Source: Cellulomonas hominis (lineage in GTDB: Bacteria > Actinomycetota > Actinomycetes > Actinomycetales > Cellulomonadaceae). Taken from it: 64,000 nt of DNA. Below, piece by piece: positions 7,600-15,649 of this stretch. The DNA is taken from contig NZ_JACHDN010000001.1 of assembly GCF_014201095.1 (NCBI RefSeq), positions 1,922,001 to 1,986,000 on the forward strand, read 5' to 3'. The stretch's first letter is position 1, and each line of letters starts with the position of its first letter. The notes beneath the pieces are model-generated. The model searched no databases and was not told the DNA's origin. It worked only from the letters and a program-made list of their open reading frames with translations. The translations under genes and the position numbers were made by a program.

Positions 7600-8706
7600 G
7601 TGGTCCTGCCCGCCCTGCCCGACGCGCCCGCCGCCACCGGCGGGGTGACCCCGCCGCCCGGCCGGCACCTGCTGGTGCTGCCCGACGGCGTCGCACCGGA
7701 CGAGGTCGAGGTCCTGGCGGCCAGCCGGTTCCCCAGCGCCCGGTGGGAACGCCCGCCGCGCATCCCGTCCGGCCGCCGGGCCAGCGGCGCCGCGCGCGGC
7801 CCCGCGCCGCAGGCGACGCCCGGCGTCCTGCGGGTCGGCCGGCTCTCGACGCTGACCGGGCCGTACGCCGTCGAGCCGGAGCAGGTCGCGCGCTGGGGCC
7901 TGCCCACCGACAGCGAGGTCGCCTGGGTGGTGGACTGCCCGCGCGAGCGCGCCGAGCAGCCGCCGTTCGGCGGCGACCGCGACGGCCTGCGGCGCGCCTT
8001 CGGCACCTCGGGTCCGGTGCGCGAGGAGGGCCGGGTCGTGCAGTGGCTCGTCGCCGCCGCCCGGCGCCTCGGCGGCGCGGTGCGGGTCGAGTCCGGGATC
8101 GTGCTCGAGCCCGACATGGACGCCGCGCTCGACCTCACCGTGCTGACCGACCGGTGGGTGGAGCCGCGCACCGTGCTCGCGGCCGCCCGGCGCGTCGAGC
8201 CGCGCGCCCGCCTGGAGGGCGACCCGGTCGGCGCCCCGGACGCTGCCCCGGACGCCGCCGGGCCCGCGCTGGCCGGGGCCGCGCTGGCCGCCCGCGAGGA
8301 GGCCGGCGTGGGGATCGCCGACGTCGCGGAGCGCCGCCGCCTGCACGCGGAGGCGGACGCCTTCGACGCGCACATGCGCGCGCACCCGCCGGCGTCCGAG
8401 GCGTTCGGGGTGCAGATCGACCTCGGCGTCGACGGCATCGTGGTCGTCGAGGTCGCCGCCGAGCTCGACGTGCCGGTGGTGCTCGCCGCGCTCGACTGGG
8501 CGCAGGGCGAGGTCGTCGCGTACCGGGTGCGCTGGGAGGCGCCGGACGTCGAGCAGCTCGAGTCCGAGCGCCCGTCGCTGCCGCACCGGGTCGCCCGCGG
8601 TCGCGCCGCGCGCGTCGTCCGGGGCGTGGCGCGCGAGGTGCACGCCGAGGTGGGCGGGGAGATCGCGGACATGGCGGGGTTCCTGGTCGACCCGGGCGAT
8701 CTCTGA
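7600..8706 (+). CDS. Hypothetical protein in operon with dcd
   Basis: 368 residues from the GTG two bases after the dcd stop. The N-terminus (HLLVLPDGVAPDEVEVLAASRFPSARW) and middle contain no membrane segments. A helical stretch near residues 245-270 (EERRRLHAEADAF style) is followed by a C-terminal beta-rich part (FGVQIDLGVDGIVVVEVAAE). No catalytic motif or known domain was recognised. Tight coupling to dcd suggests co-expression but no function can be given. It ends 85 bases before the convergent ATPase segment, with a hairpin between. Confidence 0.8.
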   Translation: MVLPALPDAPAATGGVTPPPGRHLLVLPDGVAPDEVEVLAASRFPSARWERPPRIPSGRRASGAARGPAPQATPGVLRVGRLSTLTGPYAVEPEQVARWGLPTDSEVAWVVDCPRERAEQPPFGGDRDGLRRAFGTSGPVREEGRVVQWLVAAARRLGGAVRVESGIVLEPDMDAALDLTVLTDRWVEPRTVLAAARRVEPRARLEGDPVGAPDAAPDAAGPALAGAALAAREEAGVGIADVAERRRLHAEADAFDAHMRAHPPASEAFGVQIDLGVDGIVVVEVAAELDVPVVLAALDWAQGEVVAYRVRWEAPDVEQLESERPSLPHRVARGRAARVVRGVAREVHAEVGGEIADMAGFLVDPGDL

Positions 8707-8745
8707 GGTCGGGCGCGGTCGCAGCGCCGTCGGGCCCGGGTGGCA

Positions 8746-8771
8746 GACGCGCCGGCCGTCGGCGGCGCGTC
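8746..8771. terminator. Convergent-gene hairpin
   Basis: GACGCGCCG (8746-8754) pairs perfectly with 8763-8771 around an eight-base loop. It lies between the convergent ends of the dcd partner gene and the ATPase distal ORF and can serve both strands. Confidence 0.6.
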
Positions 8772-8790
8772 CGCGCCCCGGGGCCCGGCG

Positions 8791-9798
8791 TCAGTCCTCG
8801 GGGTCGAGGCGGTCCACCGGCTCCGTCGGTGCGGCCGTGCGCCGGCTGCGGCGGCTGGGAGCGGGCGGCTCCTGGGGCTCGGGTCCGTCGCGGTCCGGGT
8901 CCACGGGCTCGAGCACGATGGTCGCGTCGGTGGCTGCCCCGGCCGCCCCCGCCCCGCCGCCGGAGACCCGGGCGGGACCCGGCGCGCCCGCGGCCGGTGC
9001 GTCGTCTCCCGGCGCCCCCGGGCGATCGGCTCCTGCGGCACCCGCGTCCGGTGCCGCCCCGGCGCCCGCCCCGGTGCCCGCCGCGGCCAGCCCCGGCGGC
9101 GGCGTGAGCTGGATCGCGGTCGTCGTCGCGCTCGGCGCGGTGACCCCGCCGCGCCGGCTCGCGGTGCGCCGCGCCGACCCCCGGGCGGGCACGATGCGCG
9201 CGACCGTCCTGCCGTCGCGGGTGAGCGCGACCTCGTGGCCGTGCTCCGCGGCGGTGACGAGCTCGGGCAGCCGCCCGGCGGCCTCGTCCACGCCGACGCC
9301 GTCGGCGGCACCCGGCGCGACGTGCGCGAGGGCGGCGGCGCGGGCGTCCCGCGCGCGGTCGCGGACCCGGGTGACGGCCTTCATGGCCTCCACGAGCAGG
9401 AACACGAGGATCGCGAACCCGAGGCAGAGGCCCCACTCGCGCGGACCGATCGGCGCGGAGTCGAACCAGGAGTTCATGAACGGCACGTACGTGAAGAACG
9501 CCTGCAGCACGATCAGCGCGCCGGTGGCGATCCACACGACCCTGTTCCCGCGCAGCACCCGCAGGGTCAGGCTGGACTCGCCGAGGAACCGGCAGTTGAA
9601 CAGGTACGCGAGCTGCCCGAGAGCCAGCATCGTGACCGCCGTGGTCTGCGCGACGCCGTTCGTGGTGCCGCGGGCCCGCTCGATGGCGAACACCGCGAGC
9701 GTGGCGCCGCCGATGAGGAGCGACGCGACGACGACGTGCCGCAGGGACTCCCGGGAGATCACCGACCCGCCCGGCGCCCGCGGCGGCCGGGACATCAC
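8791..9798 (-). CDS. P-type cation ATPase, distal part, with Phd/YefM-like domain
   Basis: 335 residues from GTG 9798 (ATG at 9795 follows directly). Residues about 15-142 are the missing C-terminal membrane domain of the upstream ATPase, with four hydrophobic segments and the family stretch SRPPRAPGG. The junction TGATG overlaps the stop of the proximal part. Residues about 169-207 (VDEAAGRLPELVTAAEHG, then HEVALTRDGRTVARIVPA) read like a Phd/YefM antitoxin fold, unusual on an ATPase. The last 120 residues are Ala/Gly/Pro rich and acidic, probably disordered. Translation could follow by reinitiation at the overlap, or the split could be an indel; see the findings. The ion is not known. Confidence 0.8.
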   Translation of the reverse strand: MMSRPPRAPGGSVISRESLRHVVVASLLIGGATLAVFAIERARGTTNGVAQTTAVTMLALGQLAYLFNCRFLGESSLTLRVLRGNRVVWIATGALIVLQAFFTYVPFMNSWFDSAPIGPREWGLCLGFAILVFLLVEAMKAVTRVRDRARDARAAALAHVAPGAADGVGVDEAAGRLPELVTAAEHGHEVALTRDGRTVARIVPARGSARRTASRRGGVTAPSATTTAIQLTPPPGLAAAGTGAGAGAAPDAGAAGADRPGAPGDDAPAAGAPGPARVSGGGAGAAGAATDATIVLEPVDPDRDGPEPQEPPAPSRRSRRTAAPTEPVDRLDPED

Positions 9799-12083
9799 GC
9801 CCGCTCGGCGGGCTCGTACGCGAGCGCGAGCGACAGCGTGACGGCGGTGACGAGGTTGACCCAGAGGATCTGCACCGGCGCCAGCGGCAGGGCGAGCCCG
9901 AAGAGCACCGCGACCAGGATGACCAGCGACTGCGCGCCGTTGGTCGGGAGCAGGAACACGACGGACTTGCGGATGTTGTCGTAGATCCGCCGCCCCTCCT
10001 CGACGGCCCGCTCGATGGAGGCGAAGTTGTCGTCCGCGAGGACGATCTCCGCGGCCTCCTTGGTGGCCTCGGTGCCCTTGATGCCCATCGCGACGCCGAC
10101 GTCCGCGCGGGTGAGCGCCGGGGCGTCGTTGACGCCGTCGCCGGTCATCGCCACGACCTCGCCGTGCGACTGCAGCGCCCGGACGATGCGGATCTTGTGC
10201 TCCGGGCTCGTGCGCGCGTAGACGTCGACCTCGCGGACCCGGGTGCGGAGCTGCTCCTGGGTCATGGCCTCGAGCTCGGTGCCGGTGAGGGCGTGCACGT
10301 CGCCGTCGGCGGCCACGATGCCCAGCTCGCGGGCGATGGCCGTGGCGGTGCCGACGTGGTCACCGGTGATCATCTTGACCCGGATGCCCGCGCGGTGGCA
10401 GTCGGCGATGGCCTGCACGGCCTCGGGCCGCGGCGGGTCCACGATGCCGAGCACGCCCAGGAACGTGAGACCGCCCTCGACGTCCGCCGGGTCGAGGGCG
10501 TCGGCGTCGTCTGCCGCGGGGCGCTCCGCCGCCGCCAGGGTGCGCAGCCCCTGCCCGCCGATCCGGTCGATCTCCGCCTCCCAGCGGGCACGGTCCAGGG
10601 GCTCCGGGGCGCCGCCGGCGCCGAGCTGGTGCGTGCAGCGGTCCAGCAGCCGGTCCGGCGCGCCGACGACGCGCACGCGCCGCCCGGCGCCGGGCACCTC
10701 GTCGAGCGTCGCCATGTACTTGGTGGCGGACTCGAACGGCAGCACCGCGACGCGGCGCACGTCGCCGACGTCGGCGCCCGCCTTCATGGCGAGCGCCGCG
10801 ACGGCACCCTCGGTCGGCTGGCCGACGACTCGCCACTGCCCGCCGTCCTGCACGACCCGGGCGTCGTTGCACGCCGCGGCGGCCGTGACGAGCGCCCGCA
10901 GGTCGGGGTGCGCGTCGAGGGACGCCGGACGCCCGTCCAGGGTCACGCGGCCCTCGGGCGCGTAGCCCAGGCCCTCGACGGCGTAGGTCGCGACCGGGGT
11001 GACGACCGTGCGGGTGGTCATCTCGTTCTTGGTGAGCGTGCCGGTCTTGTCGGAGCAGATCGTCGTCACCGAGCCGAGCGCCTCGACCGCCGTCAGCTTG
11101 CGGGTGATCGCGTTGCGGCGGGCCATCTGCTGCACGCCGAGCGCCAGCGTCACGGTGACCAGCGCGGGCAGGCCCTCCGGGACGGCGGCGACCGCGAAGC
11201 CGATCGCGGCGGACACGAGGTCGGGCAGGTCGAAGTCGTGGATGACCCGGCCGATGACCAGCATGAACGCGGCCATCGCGAGGATGCCGAGCGACAGCGT
11301 CTTGCCGAACTTCGCCAGCTGCCGGGACAGGGGGGTGTCGAGGTGGTCGACCTCGGCGATCATCGACTGGATGCGGCCGATCTCGGTCCCGGCGCCGGTG
11401 GCGGTGACGACGCCGACGCCCGTGCCGACCGCGACGATGGTGCCGGAGTACAGCATCGAGGTGCGGTCGCCGAGGCCCGCGTCGGGCCCGACGGGGTCGA
11501 CGTGCTTCGAGGCGGCGACGGACTCGCCGGTGAGGGCGGCCTCCTCCACCTGGAGGTTCGTCGCGTCGATCAGCCGGAGGTCGGCCGGGACCCGGTCGCC
11601 GGAGCGCACGCGCACGACGTCGCCCGGCACGAGGGACTCCGCGTCCACGACCTGCCACTCGCCGTCGCGCCGCGCCTGCGCGTCGAGCGACAGCATCGTG
11701 CGGATGCCGTCCAGCGCGCGCTCGGCCTGGCCCTCCTGCAGGAAGCCGACGGCGGCGTTGATGACCGCCACCGCCAGGATCACGGTGAAGTCGATCCAGT
11801 CGCCGAGGATCGCCTTGAGCACGGCGGACGCCAGCAGGATGTAGATGAGGATGTCGTCGAAGTGGCCCAGCAGCCGGCGCAGCGCGCTGGGGCGCGGCGG
11901 CGTCGGCAGGCGGTTCGGGCCGTGCTCGGCGAGCCGGCGCTCGGCCTCGGACGTGCCCAGGCCGCCGTCGCTGCTGCGCAGGGCGGACAGCACGGCCGCG
12001 GGCGGCTCGGCGTACGGACGGGGCGCGTCGGGCGCGGGTCCCGCCGGGGCGGGGGAGGGCGTCGCGGGTGCGGAGGTCGTCAT
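9795..12083 (-). CDS. P-type cation ATPase, proximal part (frameshifted)
   Basis: 762 residues from ATG 12083, with AGGTGG before it; an upstream open frame to 12221 lacks a ribosome site. Motifs in order: TM1-2 near 78-115, LTGES (184-188), the P2A-type PEGLPALVT (302-310), the phosphorylation site [12 protein letters not shown] with Asp345, then [11 protein letters not shown] and [18 protein letters not shown]. The family (PacL/SERCA-like) pumps Ca2+ or Mn2+ out of the cytoplasm. It ends EPAERA in the loop after TM6, where relatives continue ERDVMxRPPR; one extra base at 9799-9801 would restore this and fuse it to the distal ORF. It is divergent from the exporter operon. Confidence 0.88.
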   Translation of the reverse strand: MTTSAPATPSPAPAGPAPDAPRPYAEPPAAVLSALRSSDGGLGTSEAERRLAEHGPNRLPTPPRPSALRRLLGHFDDILIYILLASAVLKAILGDWIDFTVILAVAVINAAVGFLQEGQAERALDGIRTMLSLDAQARRDGEWQVVDAESLVPGDVVRVRSGDRVPADLRLIDATNLQVEEAALTGESVAASKHVDPVGPDAGLGDRTSMLYSGTIVAVGTGVGVVTATGAGTEIGRIQSMIAEVDHLDTPLSRQLAKFGKTLSLGILAMAAFMLVIGRVIHDFDLPDLVSAAIGFAVAAVPEGLPALVTVTLALGVQQMARRNAITRKLTAVEALGSVTTICSDKTGTLTKNEMTTRTVVTPVATYAVEGLGYAPEGRVTLDGRPASLDAHPDLRALVTAAAACNDARVVQDGGQWRVVGQPTEGAVAALAMKAGADVGDVRRVAVLPFESATKYMATLDEVPGAGRRVRVVGAPDRLLDRCTHQLGAGGAPEPLDRARWEAEIDRIGGQGLRTLAAAERPAADDADALDPADVEGGLTFLGVLGIVDPPRPEAVQAIADCHRAGIRVKMITGDHVGTATAIARELGIVAADGDVHALTGTELEAMTQEQLRTRVREVDVYARTSPEHKIRIVRALQSHGEVVAMTGDGVNDAPALTRADVGVAMGIKGTEATKEAAEIVLADDNFASIERAVEEGRRIYDNIRKSVVFLLPTNGAQSLVILVAVLFGLALPLAPVQILWVNLVTAVTLSLALAYEPAERA

Positions 12084-12571
12084 GTCACCACCTGGTCGTC
12101 GGCGTCCGAGCCATCGTGGCACGCGCCCGGTGCCGGATCGAGTCCCCGGCCCCTGCCTGGGGACCACGCCCCGCGCGTCGCGCGCGCCGATCGCACGGCG
12201 TCGGCCCCCGGAGGGCGGCACGTGCGTCCCACCCGGACACCGGGTGAGGCGGCCCGGGCAGGTGTGACCTGTCGTTCACCCGTTCGGGGTGCGGGCGCCG
12301 CGCACGGCCCGGAGACTGGCGGCCCGGACCATCGACGAGGGGGCGGACATGGAGACGACCACGGACGAGCAGCAGGGCGGCGACCTCCAGGAGGCGGTGT
12401 CCTGGACGTCGGTGAGCAACCCGCGGCGCGTGCGCATCTGACGCGCGGCCGCGTCCGGCCGGGTGGACCGCCGCCCGGTTCGTCCCCCGCGGCAACCGTC
12501 AGGTGGCAGGATGCGGCACACCCGCCCGCCGGCGGACCTCCCCTGCCCGCCCGACGAGAGGCAACGCGCGC
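12084..12571. other. 488-base divergent region between ATPase and exporter genes
   Basis: It holds the ATPase promoter, a 30-codon ORF (12349-12441) and about 130 bases leading to the first permease. Beyond these no RNA gene, operator or repeat was recognised. Confidence 0.6.
12349..12441 (+). CDS. 30-residue peptide of unknown function
   Basis: ATG at 12349 follows GAGGGGGCGG by a few bases, one of the strongest ribosome sites in the window. The 30-residue product opens METTTDEQQGGD, passes through LQEAVSWTSV and ends SNPRRVRI. It has an acidic front half and a basic C-terminus with one Trp and four Ser/Thr in the second half. It lies 130 bases before, and in the orientation of, the four-gene ABC exporter. 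It resembles in layout a leader/core peptide or a signalling peptide, but no tailoring enzyme is nearby. An upstream-ORF role for the exporter operon is equally possible. Confidence 0.5.
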   Translation: METTTDEQQGGDLQEAVSWTSVSNPRRVRI

Positions 12572-15500
12572 GTGGACCCGGCTCGCCTGCTGCGCCGCCG
12601 GGCGCGCGCCCAGGCCGGGCTGCTGGCGCTCGTGTGCCTCCTCGCCGGGCTGGTCACCGCGACGCTGGTCGGGACCTCCGGCTACGTCGGCATCGCCGCG
12701 CGCGACGGGCTGACCGCGTCCCTGCGGTCCGCCGACCCGGCCGCCGCCGCCGTCCGCGTGCACACCCGGCTGTCCGACGACCCGGCCGCGCAGGAGGACG
12801 CCGCCCGCGAGGTCGTGGCCGGCCACCTCGGCGACCTGCCCGTCGCGGTGCGCACCACCGCGCGCTCGCTGTCGGTCCAGGCCGCCGCGGCGGACGGGCG
12901 ACCGCTCGGGTCCGTGGTCGCCGGCGCGGACGAGCGGCTCGCGGACCGCGCGGAGGTCGTGGACGGCGCGTGGCCGCCGGGCGCCGGTGGCGGCGTCCCC
13001 GCGGCCCTGAACGTCGATGCCGCCTCGGCCCTGGGCGTGGCCGTCGGCGACGAGCTGGTGCTCACCGGCGACTCGCGGTCGACCCCGCTGACCGTGCGGG
13101 TCGCGGCGCTGTGGCGACCGGCCGACCCGGCGGACCCCGCGTGGTTCGGGGACGCGGTCGACCTGGACGGCACCGACGGCTCCGTGGCCGGTCCGCTGGT
13201 CCTGGGCGAGGCCGACCTGGCCGCGGTGCCGGCGCTGGCGCTCGTGCGGTGGACGCTCGTCCCCGACCCGGACGCGCTGCGGCCGGAGCAGCTGCCGGCC
13301 CTGCGCGCGGCGCTCGCGGCGCTCGGGCCCGCGCTGCAGGAGGACGACGCGGTGAACCGCCAGGGCGTGCAGGTCGCCGGCGACCTGGACCGGACGCTCG
13401 CGGACGTGGACCGGGCGCTGACGGCGGTCCGCGGCGTGTCGACGTCCGCGGCGCTGCTCGCCGTCCTGGTGGGGCTCGTGGTGCTGGGGCAGCTCGCGCG
13501 GCTGCTGGTCGAGGTGCGAGGTCCGGAGACGGTGCTGCTCCGCTCGCGCGGTGTCACGGTGGGGCGGTCGGCGGCGTGGGCCGCGGCGGAGTCGGCGGTC
13601 GTGGTCGGCGCGGGCGCGGCGGCGGGCGCGGCCGGCGCGGTGCTCGCGCTGCGCCCGCTGGGCGCCGTCCCCCCGGCGGTGGTGGCCGGCGGGGCGGTGG
13701 GCGTGGTGGCGGTCGGTGTCGCGATGCTCACGGGGACCGCGGCCGCGCGGTCGTCGCGCGCGCTGCGGGCGGCCCGCCCGGACGCCGGCCGGCTGCGCAC
13801 CGGGGCCGCGGGCGGCGCGGTGGTCGTGGCGGTCGCGGTGACCGCGCTGGCGGCCTGGCGGCTCGCGGACCTGGGGTCGCCGGTGGTGGTCGGCGCGGAC
13901 GGGCGCTCCTCGGTGGACCCGCTGGCCGCGGCGGCGGTGCCGTTCGCCCTGGTGCTGGTCGCGCTCCTCGCCGCCGTGGCGCTGGCCCCGCTCGCGCGGC
14001 TCGGCGCCCGGTGGACGGCCCGGCGCCCGGGCCTGGGGCCGGTCCTGACCGCGCGGCAGGTGGTCCGGCGCCCGACCGCGCACGCCGCGTCCGCCGCGCT
14101 GGTCGCGCTGACCGTGGCGATCTCGGTGTTCGTGCCCGCCTACGTCGGCACGTCGCGGGCGCAGCGCGAGGCCGCCGCCGTGGCGTCGACCGGGGCGGAC
14201 CTGCGCGTCGACCTCGGCGACCGGCGCGCGGTCGCGGACGCGTCCGACCCCGCCGACCGGGCCGTCGCCGCCGGGGTCGCGGCAGTCGCCGCGGCACCGG
14301 GGGTCACGAAGGTGGCGCCGGCGCGGGCGGATGCGGTCGCGCTCGGCGGGGTGGACGCCGACCTGGTGGCCCTGCCCGCGGCCGAGCTCGGCGCCGTGGC
14401 CCTGCCGCCGGCGGGCGTGGCGGCCGGCGACCTCGACGCCGTCGCGGTCGCGGACGGGCTCCCGGGCGTCCCGCTCCCCGCGGGCGCGAGCCGGCTGACC
14501 GCCGCCGCCGACGTCACCACCGCCGGGGGCGTAGCGCTCGACGCGGAGGTCGCTGCGTGGCTCGCCGCCGGGCCCGGCACGCTCACCCGTGTGGTCCTGA
14601 CCGGGGGCTCCGCGGCCCTGCCCGGGGGCGGGGCGTGGCGCCTGGTCGCCCTGGACGTGCGCACGGCGGACGCCCGCCCCTACCGCGTGACGGTCACGAC
14701 GCTGGCCGCCGACGGCACCGACCTGCTCGCCGGCGCCGCGTGGTCGGCCCGCCTGCTCGGCGAGGACGCCGTGGACCTGACCCCGGCCGGCACGGTCGTG
14801 GAGGTCGGCACCGCGGCGCTCACCGGCCGCCGCGGCGCTCCGGTGCGGCTGCTCCCGGGGGAGGCGGACGCGCGCGTGCCCGTCGTGCTCTCGGCGGCGC
14901 TCGCGGACGAGCTGGGCCTCGAGGCCGGGGACGCGACCACCGCCCGGTACGCGGCGCGGGACGTCCCGGTGGTCGTCGCGGGGACGGTCGCCGCAGTGCC
15001 CGGTGGCGGCTCGGCCCGCGCGCTCCTCGCGGACCTCGACGCCCTCGACGGCGCGCTGCTGCGCCAGGGCCCGGACGTCCCGCGCGTCGCCGAGGTGTGG
15101 GCCGCGGCGCCGGACCGTGCCGCCGCGGCGGTCGCGGTCCGGGCGGCGCTCGGGGACCGGGACCGCCCGGCCGTCGTGCGCGCCGCGGACCCGGTCCCCG
15201 AGCCGCTGTCGCGGCCGGCGCTCGTCGTGTTCTGGCTGGCCGCCGGCAGCGCCCTGGTGCTGGCCGTCGGCGGGGCGGCGGCCGCCGCGCGGGCGCTGGG
15301 CCGGGAGCGGGACGGCGAGATCGGCGTGCTCCGGGCGCTGGGCGTCAGCGCCGCCGCGCAGGGCCGGGCCCGGGTCGCGGAGCTCGCGGCGTCCACCGCG
15401 GTCGCCGCGCTGGTCGGGCTGGCGGGAGGCGCGGCGGTCGCGGTGCTCGGCGCGCGGACCCTCGTGTGCGCGACCACCGGCACGCTGGACGGCGCGGCCG

Positions 15501-15649
15501 TCACCGGGCCGCTGGCCGTCCAGCCCCTCGGTGCCGTGGTGCTGCTCGCCCTCACCGCCGTGGCCACCGCCGCGGTGGCGGTCGACGCGGGGCTGCGGGT
15601 CCGGGCCCGCGCGGCGTCCGCGCCGGTGCGGCAGGAGGCGCAGCAGTGA
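12572..15649 (+). CDS. FtsX/MacB-type ABC exporter permease, large
   Basis: 1025 residues from GTG 12572 (GAGAGG ten bases upstream; the earlier in-frame ATG at 12503 lacks a site). One hydrophobic segment lies near residues 15-36, a large extracytoplasmic domain follows, then membrane segments near residues 290-330, 350-400 and 420-470, a second extracytoplasmic domain, and a final FtsX-like group near 880-1015. Permeases of this layout move lipids, lipoproteins or peptides outward with a MacB/LolD-type ATPase. The stop overlaps the next start (GTGA), so translation is coupled. Substrate unknown; the small upstream peptide is a candidate. Confidence 0.87.
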   Translation: MDPARLLRRRARAQAGLLALVCLLAGLVTATLVGTSGYVGIAARDGLTASLRSADPAAAAVRVHTRLSDDPAAQEDAAREVVAGHLGDLPVAVRTTARSLSVQAAAADGRPLGSVVAGADERLADRAEVVDGAWPPGAGGGVPAALNVDAASALGVAVGDELVLTGDSRSTPLTVRVAALWRPADPADPAWFGDAVDLDGTDGSVAGPLVLGEADLAAVPALALVRWTLVPDPDALRPEQLPALRAALAALGPALQEDDAVNRQGVQVAGDLDRTLADVDRALTAVRGVSTSAALLAVLVGLVVLGQLARLLVEVRGPETVLLRSRGVTVGRSAAWAAAESAVVVGAGAAAGAAGAVLALRPLGAVPPAVVAGGAVGVVAVGVAMLTGTAAARSSRALRAARPDAGRLRTGAAGGAVVVAVAVTALAAWRLADLGSPVVVGADGRSSVDPLAAAAVPFALVLVALLAAVALAPLARLGARWTARRPGLGPVLTARQVVRRPTAHAASAALVALTVAISVFVPAYVGTSRAQREAAAVASTGADLRVDLGDRRAVADASDPADRAVAAGVAAVAAAPGVTKVAPARADAVALGGVDADLVALPAAELGAVALPPAGVAAGDLDAVAVADGLPGVPLPAGASRLTAAADVTTAGGVALDAEVAAWLAAGPGTLTRVVLTGGSAALPGGGAWRLVALDVRTADARPYRVTVTTLAADGTDLLAGAAWSARLLGEDAVDLTPAGTVVEVGTAALTGRRGAPVRLLPGEADARVPVVLSAALADELGLEAGDATTARYAARDVPVVVAGTVAAVPGGGSARALLADLDALDGALLRQGPDVPRVAEVWAAAPDRAAAAVAVRAALGDRDRPAVVRAADPVPEPLSRPALVVFWLAAGSALVLAVGGAAAAARALGRERDGEIGVLRALGVSAAAQGRARVAELAASTAVAALVGLAGGAAVAVLGARTLVCATTGTLDGAAVTGPLAVQPLGAVVLLALTAVATAAVAVDAGLRVRARAASAPVRQEAQQ

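Noticed and set aside
9790..9805. Programmed -1 frameshifting in the ATPase
   Set aside because: No X-XXY-YYZ slippery heptamer and no supporting structure were seen; a plain indel is simpler.
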